64,000 nt of DNA from Cloeon dipterum. Taxonomy: Eukaryota; Arthropoda; Insecta; Ephemeroptera; Baetidae. Under the pieces are notes generated by a model, which saw only the letters and a list, made by a program, of their open reading frames with translations, was not told the origin of the DNA and made no database searches. Made by a program: the position numbers and the translations under genes. Where the stretch lies: contig NC_088790.1 of assembly GCF_949628265.1 (NCBI RefSeq), positions 21,580,545 to 21,644,544 of the forward strand. Reading direction: 5' to 3'. Shown piece by piece: positions 33,676 through 45,700 of this stretch. Position 1 is the first letter of the stretch. Every line of letters starts with the position of its first letter.

Positions 33676-35047
33676 TCTCTCGTTAGGGTCGACTGCAAAA
33701 ATAATGAGTACGTGCGCGACTATTATTGTAATTTGCTGCTCCCATCATGATCTCATTCGCCTGAATAGAGCGAGGAGTTATGGGCGTCAGGGATTAGGCC
33801 CCCCGCGGCTCGTCCCCTTTCGCGCAGAAACAGCGCCCGGGGCGCCGTTTTTGGCGGCTGCTGCGCGAAAATCCGGTCCTGCACGCGAATGGAATTTCTG
33901 TCGCATACCGCCGACACTGCTGCGTGGCAAGAAAAACGGAAAAAAGGCAGGAAGCCGGTAGACCGCAGAGGTGTACACACTTGCAGCTTGGATAAGCGCC
34001 GTTCCTTTCTCGAGATTCATTTCTGCGGTTTCATGCGCCGGTGCATCGAGTGTGTACAGGATTAGAGAGAAATAAAAGTCGTGTGATGGCCGAGAAGAGA
34101 GATGCTAATAGCGCGGCTAAACAGGGGTTTGCCTTCACACTGGGAGGCCTTACTGTGTGAAAAATCGTTGCGCGTCAAAATCTAAATCTATTCTTCCAGT
34201 CTAGAGGGTTGCTGCCTCGGCACTTGTTATGATAATTTTAGTTTTCAATCATTGTGCACCGTGGAATGTCACCACTATTTTCTATTCTTTAGGTTCGGTA
34301 TTATTACTCAGCCCCTGTAAACGGTGTGAAAAAATTTTAATGGAATTAACCCCACATTCTTGTGATCACGTGCAGTTGTCCCTTTTTCAACAGTCTGTGA
34401 ATGGAGACCTCTATGAATGGTTTTCTTAAAATTTCCGTTGTAAGAGTTAAGTCATGTTTCGATTGATCCTTTAGAGACTATGGGGAAAAATTAAGCAATT
34501 ATGTTATCCTTTAGATGATGTTGGCTCATACCCGACTTTTTTATAGAAAACAGTTCATTTTACGACGCTCCACTTGCGTTATGGCTGCAAAGTAATAATA
34601 TTAGGGGCTGTCAGCGTCTAGGATTTCGTAAACCATCTGACAAAAACTCGCTATTTCCTCTCCCCACGGGATCTGTGTTAGAACAAACTGCGGTTAACAA
34701 GGCTCGCTCAGAAAGGGAATATTTGGCCGTCAGCTTTTTGAAATCCAATACTCCAGGTTACCCTATTATTAGAAATACACGAAGACCACCCCCCAGCACT
34801 CCGGAATTAAAAGCAAGCGGGCTCTATATCGTGAAACACGCGCTGTCATTCTTCGGGGCCGTTCGTTTCGTATACCCATAATTTCGCTTCACAGAGGCTG
34901 ATTGATTTAATTATCCTCTCTAAAGCATCATAATAGGAGTCTTTCCAAAAATTTACGCCGTCTTTCCCTTCTGATTGACAAATTGAACCGGAAGCAAGTG
35001 ATATATTACGTGGATTGGGGGTTGTGCGTCGGGCCGTTGCAACTCAC

Positions 35048-35111
35048 CTCTTGTTTCCACTCCTTTGTTTCGAGTTACAGCTAGAACTGCTGGTCGTCCA
35101 TCATTCAGAAT
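35048..35111 (-). other. Candidate 64 nt exon with strong splice sites
   Basis: The - strand reads tttgttgcag, then exon 35111-35048 ending AGAG, then gtgagttgc. One frame is open through all 21 codons (ILNDGRPAVLAVTRNKGVETR, whose last codon is followed by one base). It also contains ATGATGGAC followed by an in-frame TAG after seven codons. It is on the same strand as the PRRT-like gene and upstream of it, so it could be an untranslated leader exon of that gene. I recognise no protein family. Confidence 0.3.
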
Positions 35112-38100
35112 CTGCAACAAACGTGGCAAAATGTGTTAAATTCGAATTTATCACGAAGAGGAATGGGGGCAGCTAAGAAGTGTTTAGCTGAAATAAATTG
35201 TTCTTTTTTGGTTGGATTTTCATTTTCATGTTTGATTTAATACAAAATAATTTTTACCGCGTAAGGATGTTTATAATCTATGAAATGTTTTCCTGTCCGG
35301 TAGTATAATGTGTAATTTGTAAGATGCTAAAACAAAGGAAAATAAAGTTATAGATGAAATTAATAATTTCTATTCTACTTAGAATGTTTTAGAACATTTT
35401 GACGAAGACCATAATGCATATAACATAGAGGGACGAGATATTTTAATTTTTCTTATTTTCCTCTGTAGCTGCTAAATCCTGTTTTTTCACTCGCAGTTTC
35501 AAAGCAATTACGATTTTTTTTTAAACTATACAGAGAACTTAAACAACATTTTATTCGGTAATGAGTAGTAAGCCTATTTACTTGGCTTAATAAAACAAAT
35601 GTTTTCAGCTGCTTTTTCTTGCTTTACGTTCCCACAGCAAAAAGGATTTCACAGCCTGTTATACAAATAGGGGCAGCTGAGCGTATTTCGCAGGATCCCT
35701 GGTGGCAGGGGCTTCTTGCTGTTTTGAAATTAAGCAGCAATAAAAGCCGGACAATTAGTGTTTTCATTATGCGCGGGACACGGTCCGGAAAGATAATTTA
35801 CAATCAGGGCTGGCACCACGAGCGAGAAATTAGTCCCTCTCTTGAAGAAAGAATAAATTTTTGGCCCTGCGCCAGGCTCATTTTTTTAATAATAGCTTTT
35901 TATTGAGGATAATTTATGTCTCCGGCGGAGACGGCGTGCATGCAGGTGAGTGCGAGTCCCTTGCTCTTCGGCGCGCGGTATTAACGAGCTGAATTATTGT
36001 GCCTTAATGAACTTTGAGAAACGACGCTGGGAAAATAAATAGCTAGCCCTACGCGGGAACAATATTCGGCGGCTAAATAAATAGGCTGTCTCGGCGCACT
36101 TGACGAGCAGCGAAAGGCAGAATTTACGGCCTTGGCGACTTTTGCATGAATTTCATTATTCAGGTGGAAAAAGCCCGCTGCGCTCGCACTTTTTCCACAC
36201 GCAAGATGCAATCACCGCGCGCGGGCGAAACGGAAATTCGTCACCCGTAGCTTCATATAATTGCGAGAAATAATTGTGCAGCCGTTTAAAGCGGCGATTT
36301 CAGCGCGCCCAGCGGGAGACGCGAGTGAAGAATACGCTCCGAAATTTGGTAATTACATTTTTCCTCGCAGCCAGCCATAGCCGCTGATGAGAGAATGAGC
36401 GAAAACGCACAAAGCCGCGCGGCCGAGTCGAGATTTTCCGCCGAGATACGGAGCCAACCCCTCCTATAGCTCCGTATATTATTATTATTATTCGCTCAAA
36501 TTTATATATCTATATGTATATGTGTTATTTAACGAGAGCACATCTCACTCACTGCTCTGTGTCGGCTGTGTGTTTGGCTCGAAAATACATATAAGCATCA
36601 AGTGGCTGGCTCTCTCTGCAATATAATTTTATTTGGCTTGCCGTGCTGTAAAAGAATAAAAGTACGGAAAGGAGGATCCAAAACTCATAAACTGCTGTTG
36701 GTTTATTTTTTACAGCGGGCCGTAATAATTTTTATATCGCGCCCCTCTCCGTACGTGTCAGCGCGGCCCTCGCAGATTTATTTTTCGTGTTCCGCGCCGC
36801 GCTGCACGGCCGCGCGTATGTGCGAAAATCCGATTTTGCAATTTGTACACGGGCCGAGTTTTATGTGTTAATAAACAAAAGAAGCCAAGTACGCGCGCTC
36901 TTTTATTGCCGGCCGGCAGCTCCATCGAAAAAGGACCTGACGAACTTTAGCTTGAGCAAGACTCGTGAAAGTTAACGCGAAACTGCGGTAAAAGTCGCCA
37001 ATCCGATGGATCACTCTGGTAGAGTTACCGAAATTCCAAAATGATTTTTATTCCCCTAGGAGTAACTAAACTTTGTAATTTATTCCCAGCTGATAAAATC
37101 CTGCGTCAGGCAATTAGCCAAATAGCTCTTATAGGGATATATTTTCAACAAACTCTGATTTCTTCTCAAGTTCAAACACCTCAACTCCGATTTTTTACTA
37201 CGATTTTTAACGGCTTAGAAAAAACATGTGCAACAGATTTACTTTTGTGCGTTGGTATTTTAAATCGCTTTCTTTGTTACAATCAGTCGTTATTTTTTTG
37301 TATCTATTCAGCATTTCAAATAAAAGAAACATAACAAAAGTCAAATCGGTCAAGTCGCAGATCTTCTCTGTAAGCACGAAAGTCTTCAAAAGAACTGGAA
37401 TTGTGTGCGCACGTGCTTCGAGGCAAAAACAACAGGAAACCTTCCTCAATGAGGCTGCCGTCTCCTTTGGTGTTTTTTCCCGAAACCGACCCTGCCCCTG
37501 CATATATGCTGGTAGACAGGATGAAAAAGACGATCTGCGCTGACGCCCGCCCTCCTTTTTCTTTTGTTCGAGCGCCTCTTTAAGAAAGGAAAAATAAGGC
37601 TAGTCCATTTTTTTTCAGCCTTTTGTTCCCGGGCGAGATAATTTATCTGGAGCCGCCCAATCAAACGCGAGAGCGGACGTGTTTTAATTAATTATCCGCT
37701 GCATTTTGGCACAAAGCTTTCGGGGCAATTAATAACTGTCGGCCCGTGCAAAGTGTGCGTGTGTAATTAGGCGAACGAGATAAATTAGCATTTTTGCACA
37801 GAATGGAGCATGTGTGTAGTCGGGAATTCGCCTTTTCGCCGAGGATCAGTATGCCGTGCGCCCGCGAATCCATCAATTCTCGCCCTGGTATAATTACCTG
37901 GTGTAATTACTCTGCGTTTTCGTTTCGCAGAAAAACATATCGGATTACAGGGTCAAGCGCCTGGCACCGCAAATTTGTGGGCGGCCAGGTCGGAATTATT
38001 TGCTGCCTTTCCCTTGAGTTTTCAGCACTCCGATGTAGCGTTTGCAGCTTCTCCAGAACGGCAATATTGCTGCAACTTGTTGCTTTTTGAAGCTTTAAAA

Positions 38101-39776
38101 TGGGTGGCTAGGTTCCAATAAATCTAACAAATGCGCATGGTAGTTGCAATGATCCGAGGGATGAACACAATATTTTAGCCTGGAATTTTTCATAATTTAT
38201 TAACTGATATCATCAATTTTCAAAATGCTACAAAAATTCATGATTCGTGCTAATTTTATGGTCCAAAGAATCGCAGCAAAAACAATCGATAATCGGTTTT
38301 TGCGAATCCAAATCATTTTAATCATTCGTAAATTTAATTTTAGTCGAGAGAAAAAAATACAATATTAATTCACACAGTATAAACTTTCGCTACCAAGAAT
38401 TTTGACAGACTGCAAACCATATCTCTAATTGTAAGAGACAAGGAACCTTCCAATTAGAATCATTGTCTTGTGGTGTTTATGTGTGCCGAGGCTGAAAATT
38501 ACACGGCCGCGCACACTGTCAAGCGAGAATAATCGCAAAAAACCCGTCCGTCTGTCCGCGAGACAAACATAATAAAATTGCCGATGCAAGGAAGGGTAAG
38601 GAAACGAACGCATGTCGCGAAGAATGCGCGCGCGGTACAAATTCCTCGGCACCTCGCTCGCTTATTACCACGAGACTATGATTAAGGTCCTTCTTCTCCA
38701 GGGGATCCGCCTCCTCAATGACAGAAAAATATACACCTCGTGAAGCCGCCCCGAGAGAAATAACAATAATAAAAATATACGGTTCTCATGGCCAACTTGA
38801 AAAGAAAAAAGGAGAGTTGTTGGAGACCCTGCCGCGCGCGCCATGAAACGGCTCAAAGGGTGCGCGGGTGGTTCGTCCTCACTTGGAGTAGTTTTTTTGT
38901 ATCATCCTTCATTTCAATGGAGGACGATAATGATGGATTATTATCCCGCGTGCGGCCAGTTTGTTTTGTTTGGGCCAAAGTTCTCACGGGTTGACCGTTC
39001 AATCTCGTGCGCCCGATCGTCGTTATGGACTCCCTTAATTGGATGAGAAATCCCCGGCACAAGATTGTTTTCTTTCTCTCTTCTTGTGTACGTGGTTTGT
39101 TGTTATTAATAGCCTTTTGAATCGGAATACATATGCCCGGCTCTGGCCTGTGCGCTTTATGCGGCACGAAACTGGTTGTGAATAAATGGAATAAGCACAA
39201 ATCACCTTTCTTGTCTCAGGGTATTGCACGACTTAATGTTCGGTGTTTAGCTCCAGATTCGATATTCAGCGTCGGAGCACACGCATATTCTCTTCTTTCC
39301 ACTCTGGAAACGTGCTAAACGACAGCAAACACACGCGGATTTTATGTATGCATATTTACAAGTTAACTCAGAGAACCTGAGAAAGGTACATATTGCATTA
39401 AACGCGAGTTGAAGAATGCCTCTTGAAGCATGAATGAAAATAAAATATTGCGTTTCATGAAATTTATGATTGAAAACAAATTGATTTCTTTTATTTGATT
39501 TCCACAAAGAGTACAATAACTTTTGTGCGGTCACAGGCAGAGAGAGGCCGAAATAATTGTAAGACGAAGTAACTTATCTTAACTCCCCTCAAACTAATGA
39601 AGTCACAATAATCTCCTTCATTTTTTCATCGTTTTCACTCGTCCAAAAAAGATAAATCCTTCTTATTGTTAGCGATTCGAGAAAAGTTACAATTTCTGCC
39701 TCTCAAAGCCAGTGGCAGCGACAAAATTGCAGTTTCGATTGTTCGGGCACGTTGTTAACACTGTGGAAATCGGCTG

Positions 39777-39794
39777 GCCGGCCGCGCGGCCGGC
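39777..39794. repeat. 18 bp perfect GC palindrome
   Basis: GCCGGCCGCGCGGCCGGC is fully self-complementary and stands in otherwise AT-rich DNA. Confidence 0.85.
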
Positions 39795-42700
39795 TTGTTT
39801 TTTAGTACACACATATCTGCTCCAACAGCACTCCACACCTCGCGGGAATAATAATTGTCATACGCGACGAGATGAGCTCTCTCGATAATCGCGGCAGCCA
39901 CCTCGTCGAGATGAAACAAAAACAATTTGCGGCGGTGGCGGCGGTTATGCCTGCTCTCGCGCTCGGGCATTGTATTTAAAAAAGGGCGCGTCGTCCGATC
40001 CTGAAAACGACGACGACGACGACAATGCCATTGTTGCCGCGCTCATTATTTACATCGCATGAACAAAAAGAATAAGAAGAGGGAATCAAAAATACGCGCG
40101 CAGCAGAAGTGTTATTGTGATATATTAACTCTGAAAAGAAACGCAGCCTTTGTATTATTATATGATATTTTTTAAATGTCACCGCCGCGCATCTTTTTAA
40201 AATATGTATTCACGTACGCCGTGAATAAAATAAGCACTGATAATAATAACCAGGCTCGACCGACTGGTTGTGCTTTGGGCAGGTAGACACACACACTCGC
40301 GTTGCTTATTTATTTCCAGCAGCAGGAGGGGCGCTGCCTTTTTCTCTGAACCATTTTTCACTCTCTGGCCTCTGTAATGAGTCACAAAATGACAGAGCGA
40401 CACCTCTTTTTTCTTTTGTGCGCCCAAAGTGCGATTATTTGTGTCACCCGAGCAGGCAATTTGCATAAAACAATGCATCAAGAAAAAGACGTGCGCTTCA
40501 AAGGGCCTAATTATGCCGCGCTCTTATGGGCGAACCGTGTTTTTGGCGTCAAAACTGAACTTGCACGACCTCTATCACAAATAAATCGGCACCAAACATG
40601 ACGAGTTTGATCCACCCAAGGTCGTACCTTTGTCACGTATCCTCCCAGCAGACTTCTTTGATGGTAACGCCGCATCGAATGCAAATCAAACTAAAGATAA
40701 AAAATCAGAGGTCACGCGGTCAGCCACGGGTAAGAAATCACTTTTGGAAAAATTAGATTCCAGCCCTTCAAGCTATTGAGAACATTCAAACTTCACAAAA
40801 AACTTAGCCACACAGCCTCAAAATCTCGTGGCTTGAGTCTCATCTTGCGGTGAAAATTCTAATGTATTGATCCTGGTTACGCATTCTAGTAGTTTCCGTT
40901 CGGCATCGAAGCCATTCGACCTTTGCCACTGACCAGTTAAGTTATTCGGAATTCAAGGGTATATTATACGCGATCAAAGAGAAATTCCGAATTTCTCAAT
41001 CAAAAGGTCAGCCGAGTGGCTGCTTTTTGGCCATAAAACGCGTTCGTCGCCGGTCTAACTGTTCCTAGCAACGCGCGTTGATGGATAATTAAAATAATTT
41101 CCTTCTCTCTCTCCTCAATCCTTCGGAGCGCAGTCTTGGAGGTTCAAAACGTTTAATCACGCGGGAGATGGGCCACCGAGGATCCGAGAGAGATTAAAAA
41201 TTTTCCAGCACCGCCGCTTTTAATGCCCATAATGGCTTTCGATCGCGCTGCCCGGCTCCTCTCCTTAATAATTTTCCGGCAGAAAACGAGACGCGTTTTT
41301 AATATTACTATATAGAATATAAAATTGTAAAATTGCCGGCCGTGCCGAGTCGCCGGCACATAAAAACAACGACGCAGAGCGTCAGGAGAGCCTGCTTTTT
41401 TGATAATAATGAACGTCATTATCTCGCTTTTCTGCGCCGCGCGCACCGGCCAAAGAGTAATTATTACGTTTTATTATTATGTACAAATCTCTTCAGCAAC
41501 AAAACAACTGACTAGCTAACAATCTTCTCTCCAATATAAAAGCCAGCTTATCTGATTGGAGCCGCGACCAAATTCATTATTACTCTCTCGTGTGCGGAGA
41601 AAATGTAATAATTACTTTTTATATCATACACATACGCATCTCGCAGCACTTTTGGCACTTTTCGCGGGAAAAACGACTTCATTTCGTTCACATGAGAAAT
41701 TAAAAATTGCGTTCAGGTGCAAAATGCTGCCTCATGACAATAACTGATAGCATCTGGGTGTCGATGGCGAACTCCGACGAGTGTGTGTAAATACCGTGTG
41801 TGTTTGTGCACTCCGGGAAAGTGCGGGGTTGATTACAATTTTAATTGAATCTTCTGCAGTCACGACAGGGCGTTCTCATTCGTTGCATGGGTGAGAAAGC
41901 AATTTGCAGACAAAATTGTAGGCACCAGGGTGGCCTCACGTCGTCAAACGAAACAGGCGATTAAATTTTTAGGCTTTTGTAATTAAACAACTTAATTTGG
42001 GCGATTCCTGGAGGAAAGGATCATCACTAATGTGGAGTAATTGCTCTATTAAGCAGCCAGGATATCTAAATATATATTAAAGCATATTTTTATTCTTAAT
42101 TGTTATGTAACTATTAACATGAGTTTCTTTTAATCATTATTAAAAGGTACGTAGAATGGCCCTTTTAAAGTGTAATTCACGCCTTATTTTCTCGTTTAAT
42201 TCCTCTCTCCGAGAGAGGGCAACAATTGTGGGCGATTGTAAAGTGATACGCTTTGGGAAGTCTACGATCAGAAGTCAAACTTGTCGGTTCAGAGCACCAA
42301 CGCCGGGTCAAAGCGCATCGTTCGTTCGCCATAAATCCTGCTGCTTGCCGCGCACGGAGGGTTATTATTTTACACGATTGAAAGAGAGAAACTCTATGCG
42401 CATCTCGCACGGATAAGTTTTGTGATACTGGAGCAGGGCAAAATTGTCTGGTTTAAACGCGCTTAGCGTATTATCGCCGGCGTTCCTTGCGCTGTTTGTT
42501 ACATGAGATGTTTTATTTTAACCTTGAGCTGGCGAGGAGGAATCCTTATTTTGTTCTCGGCCGGTTTTTCTCTTTTGCCAGCTCAGCACAAATAAAATAC
42601 AGAGAGTGAGTGAGCGAGCGAGCCGCAGCTCTATTCCTCTGATACATAGGAGGAGAGTAAAGGAACGCCGCGCGCGCAGACAATATTCTTTATTCCGGCT

Positions 42701-45700
42701 GCCTCCGAAGGATTGCTTGCTTTTATTCTCTAACCTTGATTGGAACAAAACCGTTCAAAGTGCGATGGGAGACCGTGTGCTGGCAAAAATTGCGTATTCG
42801 CCAGGAAAATAAGGGTGTGCACACGTTCAGCAAAATGTGCCGCGCGGTATATGGGTCCAATAAAGACGACTTTTATTGCCCGTTTCCTTCCCTTTTTTGG
42901 TTAATTAGCGTGAAGTTTCGCTTTTCGCGACCGCACAGGAACTGAAAGACCAAAACCAAAAAGGCAATAATCGTTGATTGGGTTTTAAAGACACTTATCT
43001 TTTGATGAGCGAATAAAAAACTGCAGGAAAATTTAATCACCTTTTTCAGGGCATCGGCCATTTCAAAACAGGCGCGTCTATTTAAGCAAAAAATAAAATG
43101 GTTGCCGCTTTTCTTGTTAATTTATTCCGATTGCACCGAATAAAGCCCTTATTTCCGTTGGCGCTTCCTTTTTTCGACATCCGCCCCGCGCTCTCCATTA
43201 TTCTTTTAATCATCCCCCACCTTCTGATTAACAACAACTTGAGCATACACTCGTTTTCTTGCACGCACCTCATTTAACAAGCGGCCGGCCGAGCGAGACG
43301 CAGAGAGACGCACGTACGAAAATTAAACTATTAATAACTCAGCCGTTGATGAGTATTCACCTGACGAATGGACGAATTTCCTCCTGCACCCGAGCCAAGC
43401 AGAGTCTGGAATCAGTAAAAAAGAGCGGTTATGAGTGATTGTGTTTACTCATGGGAGCGTTTTTCGGCGTGTGTGGGACAAGTTCTGTCCAAACATCGGC
43501 CTTTCGAAAACATTGCTCGTCAGCTGCTGACTCTGAACGCAAACAAACTCCAAGCCCTGGTCGCGTTTGCTCTCCAGAAATAATAAATACGCTATAAAAT
43601 TCCCCGTCGAGAAATTTTACGAGCAGTCAGAAGAATTAAAAGCGTGCGGTTTGAACATTAACAGCAGTCGGCTCCGTTTACATCTTTTGTCGACAGTTTT
43701 TACTCCGTGTCGGAGATTCATTAAGACCGCTTCTCATTATATAAAAGTCGCTGGCGGATTTATTTTCTCCCGATCCTTGGTTTGCATATAATTAAGCTAG
43801 GAATGAATTGGTGTTCTTTTCGCGTTGAGTGATAATGACCTTTATTCAGAAAAGGGCCCGCGGGCCTCCGCGGACGAGAGAAAAAAACTCGTTTATCAGA
43901 GCACACACTGACAAAAAAGGAACTCGGCGTGAAATAAAATGAAATATGAATTCGGACAAAGGAGAGAATTACGCGCGCCACGCAACAAAAAACGCGCGAG
44001 CCGCAAATGATGATGAGGTAATGAGCGTGTGGTTTTTATTTTTTTATTCAGCATTAGGGGTTACCGAGCCGAAAAACCAATAATGAAATTGCGTGTGTTC
44101 CGACTCGCAGCTAGGTCAATAAAAAAGACGTGCACTTGGCTCCTCGTGAATTTTGATAACGGATTTGGCTTGTCTGACCTTAAAAACATAGAAAACGACA
44201 CCCGACATGCCTGGATTTGAAAAGGACTCATTTCTAGCCTGGGAAATTCTACTCGAGTGCTGTTCAAAGGAAAAATTGGTAAAGCAGTATTGAGACAAAA
44301 GCGTGGGAATTTTATTTTGTCAGAACAAAATATTTCCCATCAAAATTGTTTATTTACATTTTTTTATATTTTTCTCTGCTCGCCAACCCTTCAACGTTAT
44401 ATTTATTCGATTAACGAATATAAATAAAAATTGTCTTTTGATTCAGAATATATCGTTTTTTTAATAAATTTATGGGACTATTCGGCTCGACTAATTATTT
44501 GAAAAGGACAGTGAACCTGGTCGAGCGGTCGGTTGTGATTAATCCACTTGCTCGCGAGATGAATGTAACTCGTTTTCTTTTGATGCATGCAGGTGCGATT
44601 CTTTAATTGATAATTGGGGGCATTATTTTTGTTCTCATCAGCGCGCGCAGGGACAAGATACGTTTGCAAAGATTAATTCCGAGAAGCTAATTTAATTAAT
44701 TCAGGCTGAGGCGGCGCCAAGAAAGAGAGGGGACGACTTCATTATGCGTGCAGACTGTATACGGTGCTATGCAATAATTACACACACGTATCAATTGAGA
44801 AATGCAGCAAAAAAAGCAGGACGGATTTGAATCGGAATTCAATTAAAGCGTCGTGGGAATTCTCTTTCGGCGTGGCCCGAATTTAACAGTTTTTAGCCGG
44901 AAAAAGCTGCGGAGAATGAAGACTGTGTGAGAATGGCCAGCGTTGACTGACGACTAAAGACCATAAAGGGACAAATTAGTAACAGCGCGGCCACAAAAAC
45001 GCATCAATTATTCGGCGACAGAGACGAGCGGAAAAATCAAAGCCGTGCGCGTTCAACGCTTTTGATCTCTGAGAACGGCGTGAAAAGACAACTGTTTCCT
45101 TTCCTATAGGTTTAATGTGAGAGAAAAATGTCATGATTGCCCTGGAATTAAAAATTAAAATGCATTTAAACGTGTGCTTCAAAGCCGCGGGCTGCTTTTC
45201 CATTTGGAATATAATTTACAAGCGTCTTTATAGGTTTTTATTGCGCCGTTTAAAGTAAAATTTTAAACGCGCCGCCGTAAATAATTTCTCCCCTAAATTA
45301 TTCACATCGACGGAGATAAAATCTCCAGCAACACAATAAAAAGCACACGCAGGAATTCTGGAACAATAAAAGTGAGACTTTTTCTCCGAGTCCAAAAGAG
45401 CGCGCGCGTCGAGAGCCTCCTGCCTTTTTTTTATTTTGCTCTCTGTGCGGTCGGTTGAATTTATTTGATGGGCAGAAATTTGAAGAGCGGCCTTTGTAAC
45501 CCCAGAAACACATATTTCTTTTTTTGAAAAATTAATTTTTCCCTTTACCGCGCGTGGAGCCAGCTGCAATTTTTGATTGACAAATGACCCTCGAGCGAGT
45601 TGACTTCACAATTTTTTTCCAGCAAGAGTGCTCTTCCACCGTGAAACATACAAGAGCCGAGTATATTGTGACGTTTTCGTGCTCAAAAGCAGTCCCACAG

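Larger units (their letters stand above)
24238..35047. other. Gene desert, part 1 (probable PRRT-like intron or intergenic)
   Basis: This stretch is about 10.8 kb of AT-rich, non-coding sequence. Open frames up to 166 codons occur (for example - strand 26673-27173 and + strand 33533-33961), but they lack splice support, coding bias and family motifs. It holds short CT/GA microsatellites, a CAG tract (30111-30128) and a C14 run (33662-33675). There is no tRNA, rRNA or transposase. Confidence 0.6.

Noticed and set aside
33533..33961. 142-codon + strand frame
   Set aside because: It runs through a C14/CT microsatellite and has no coding features.
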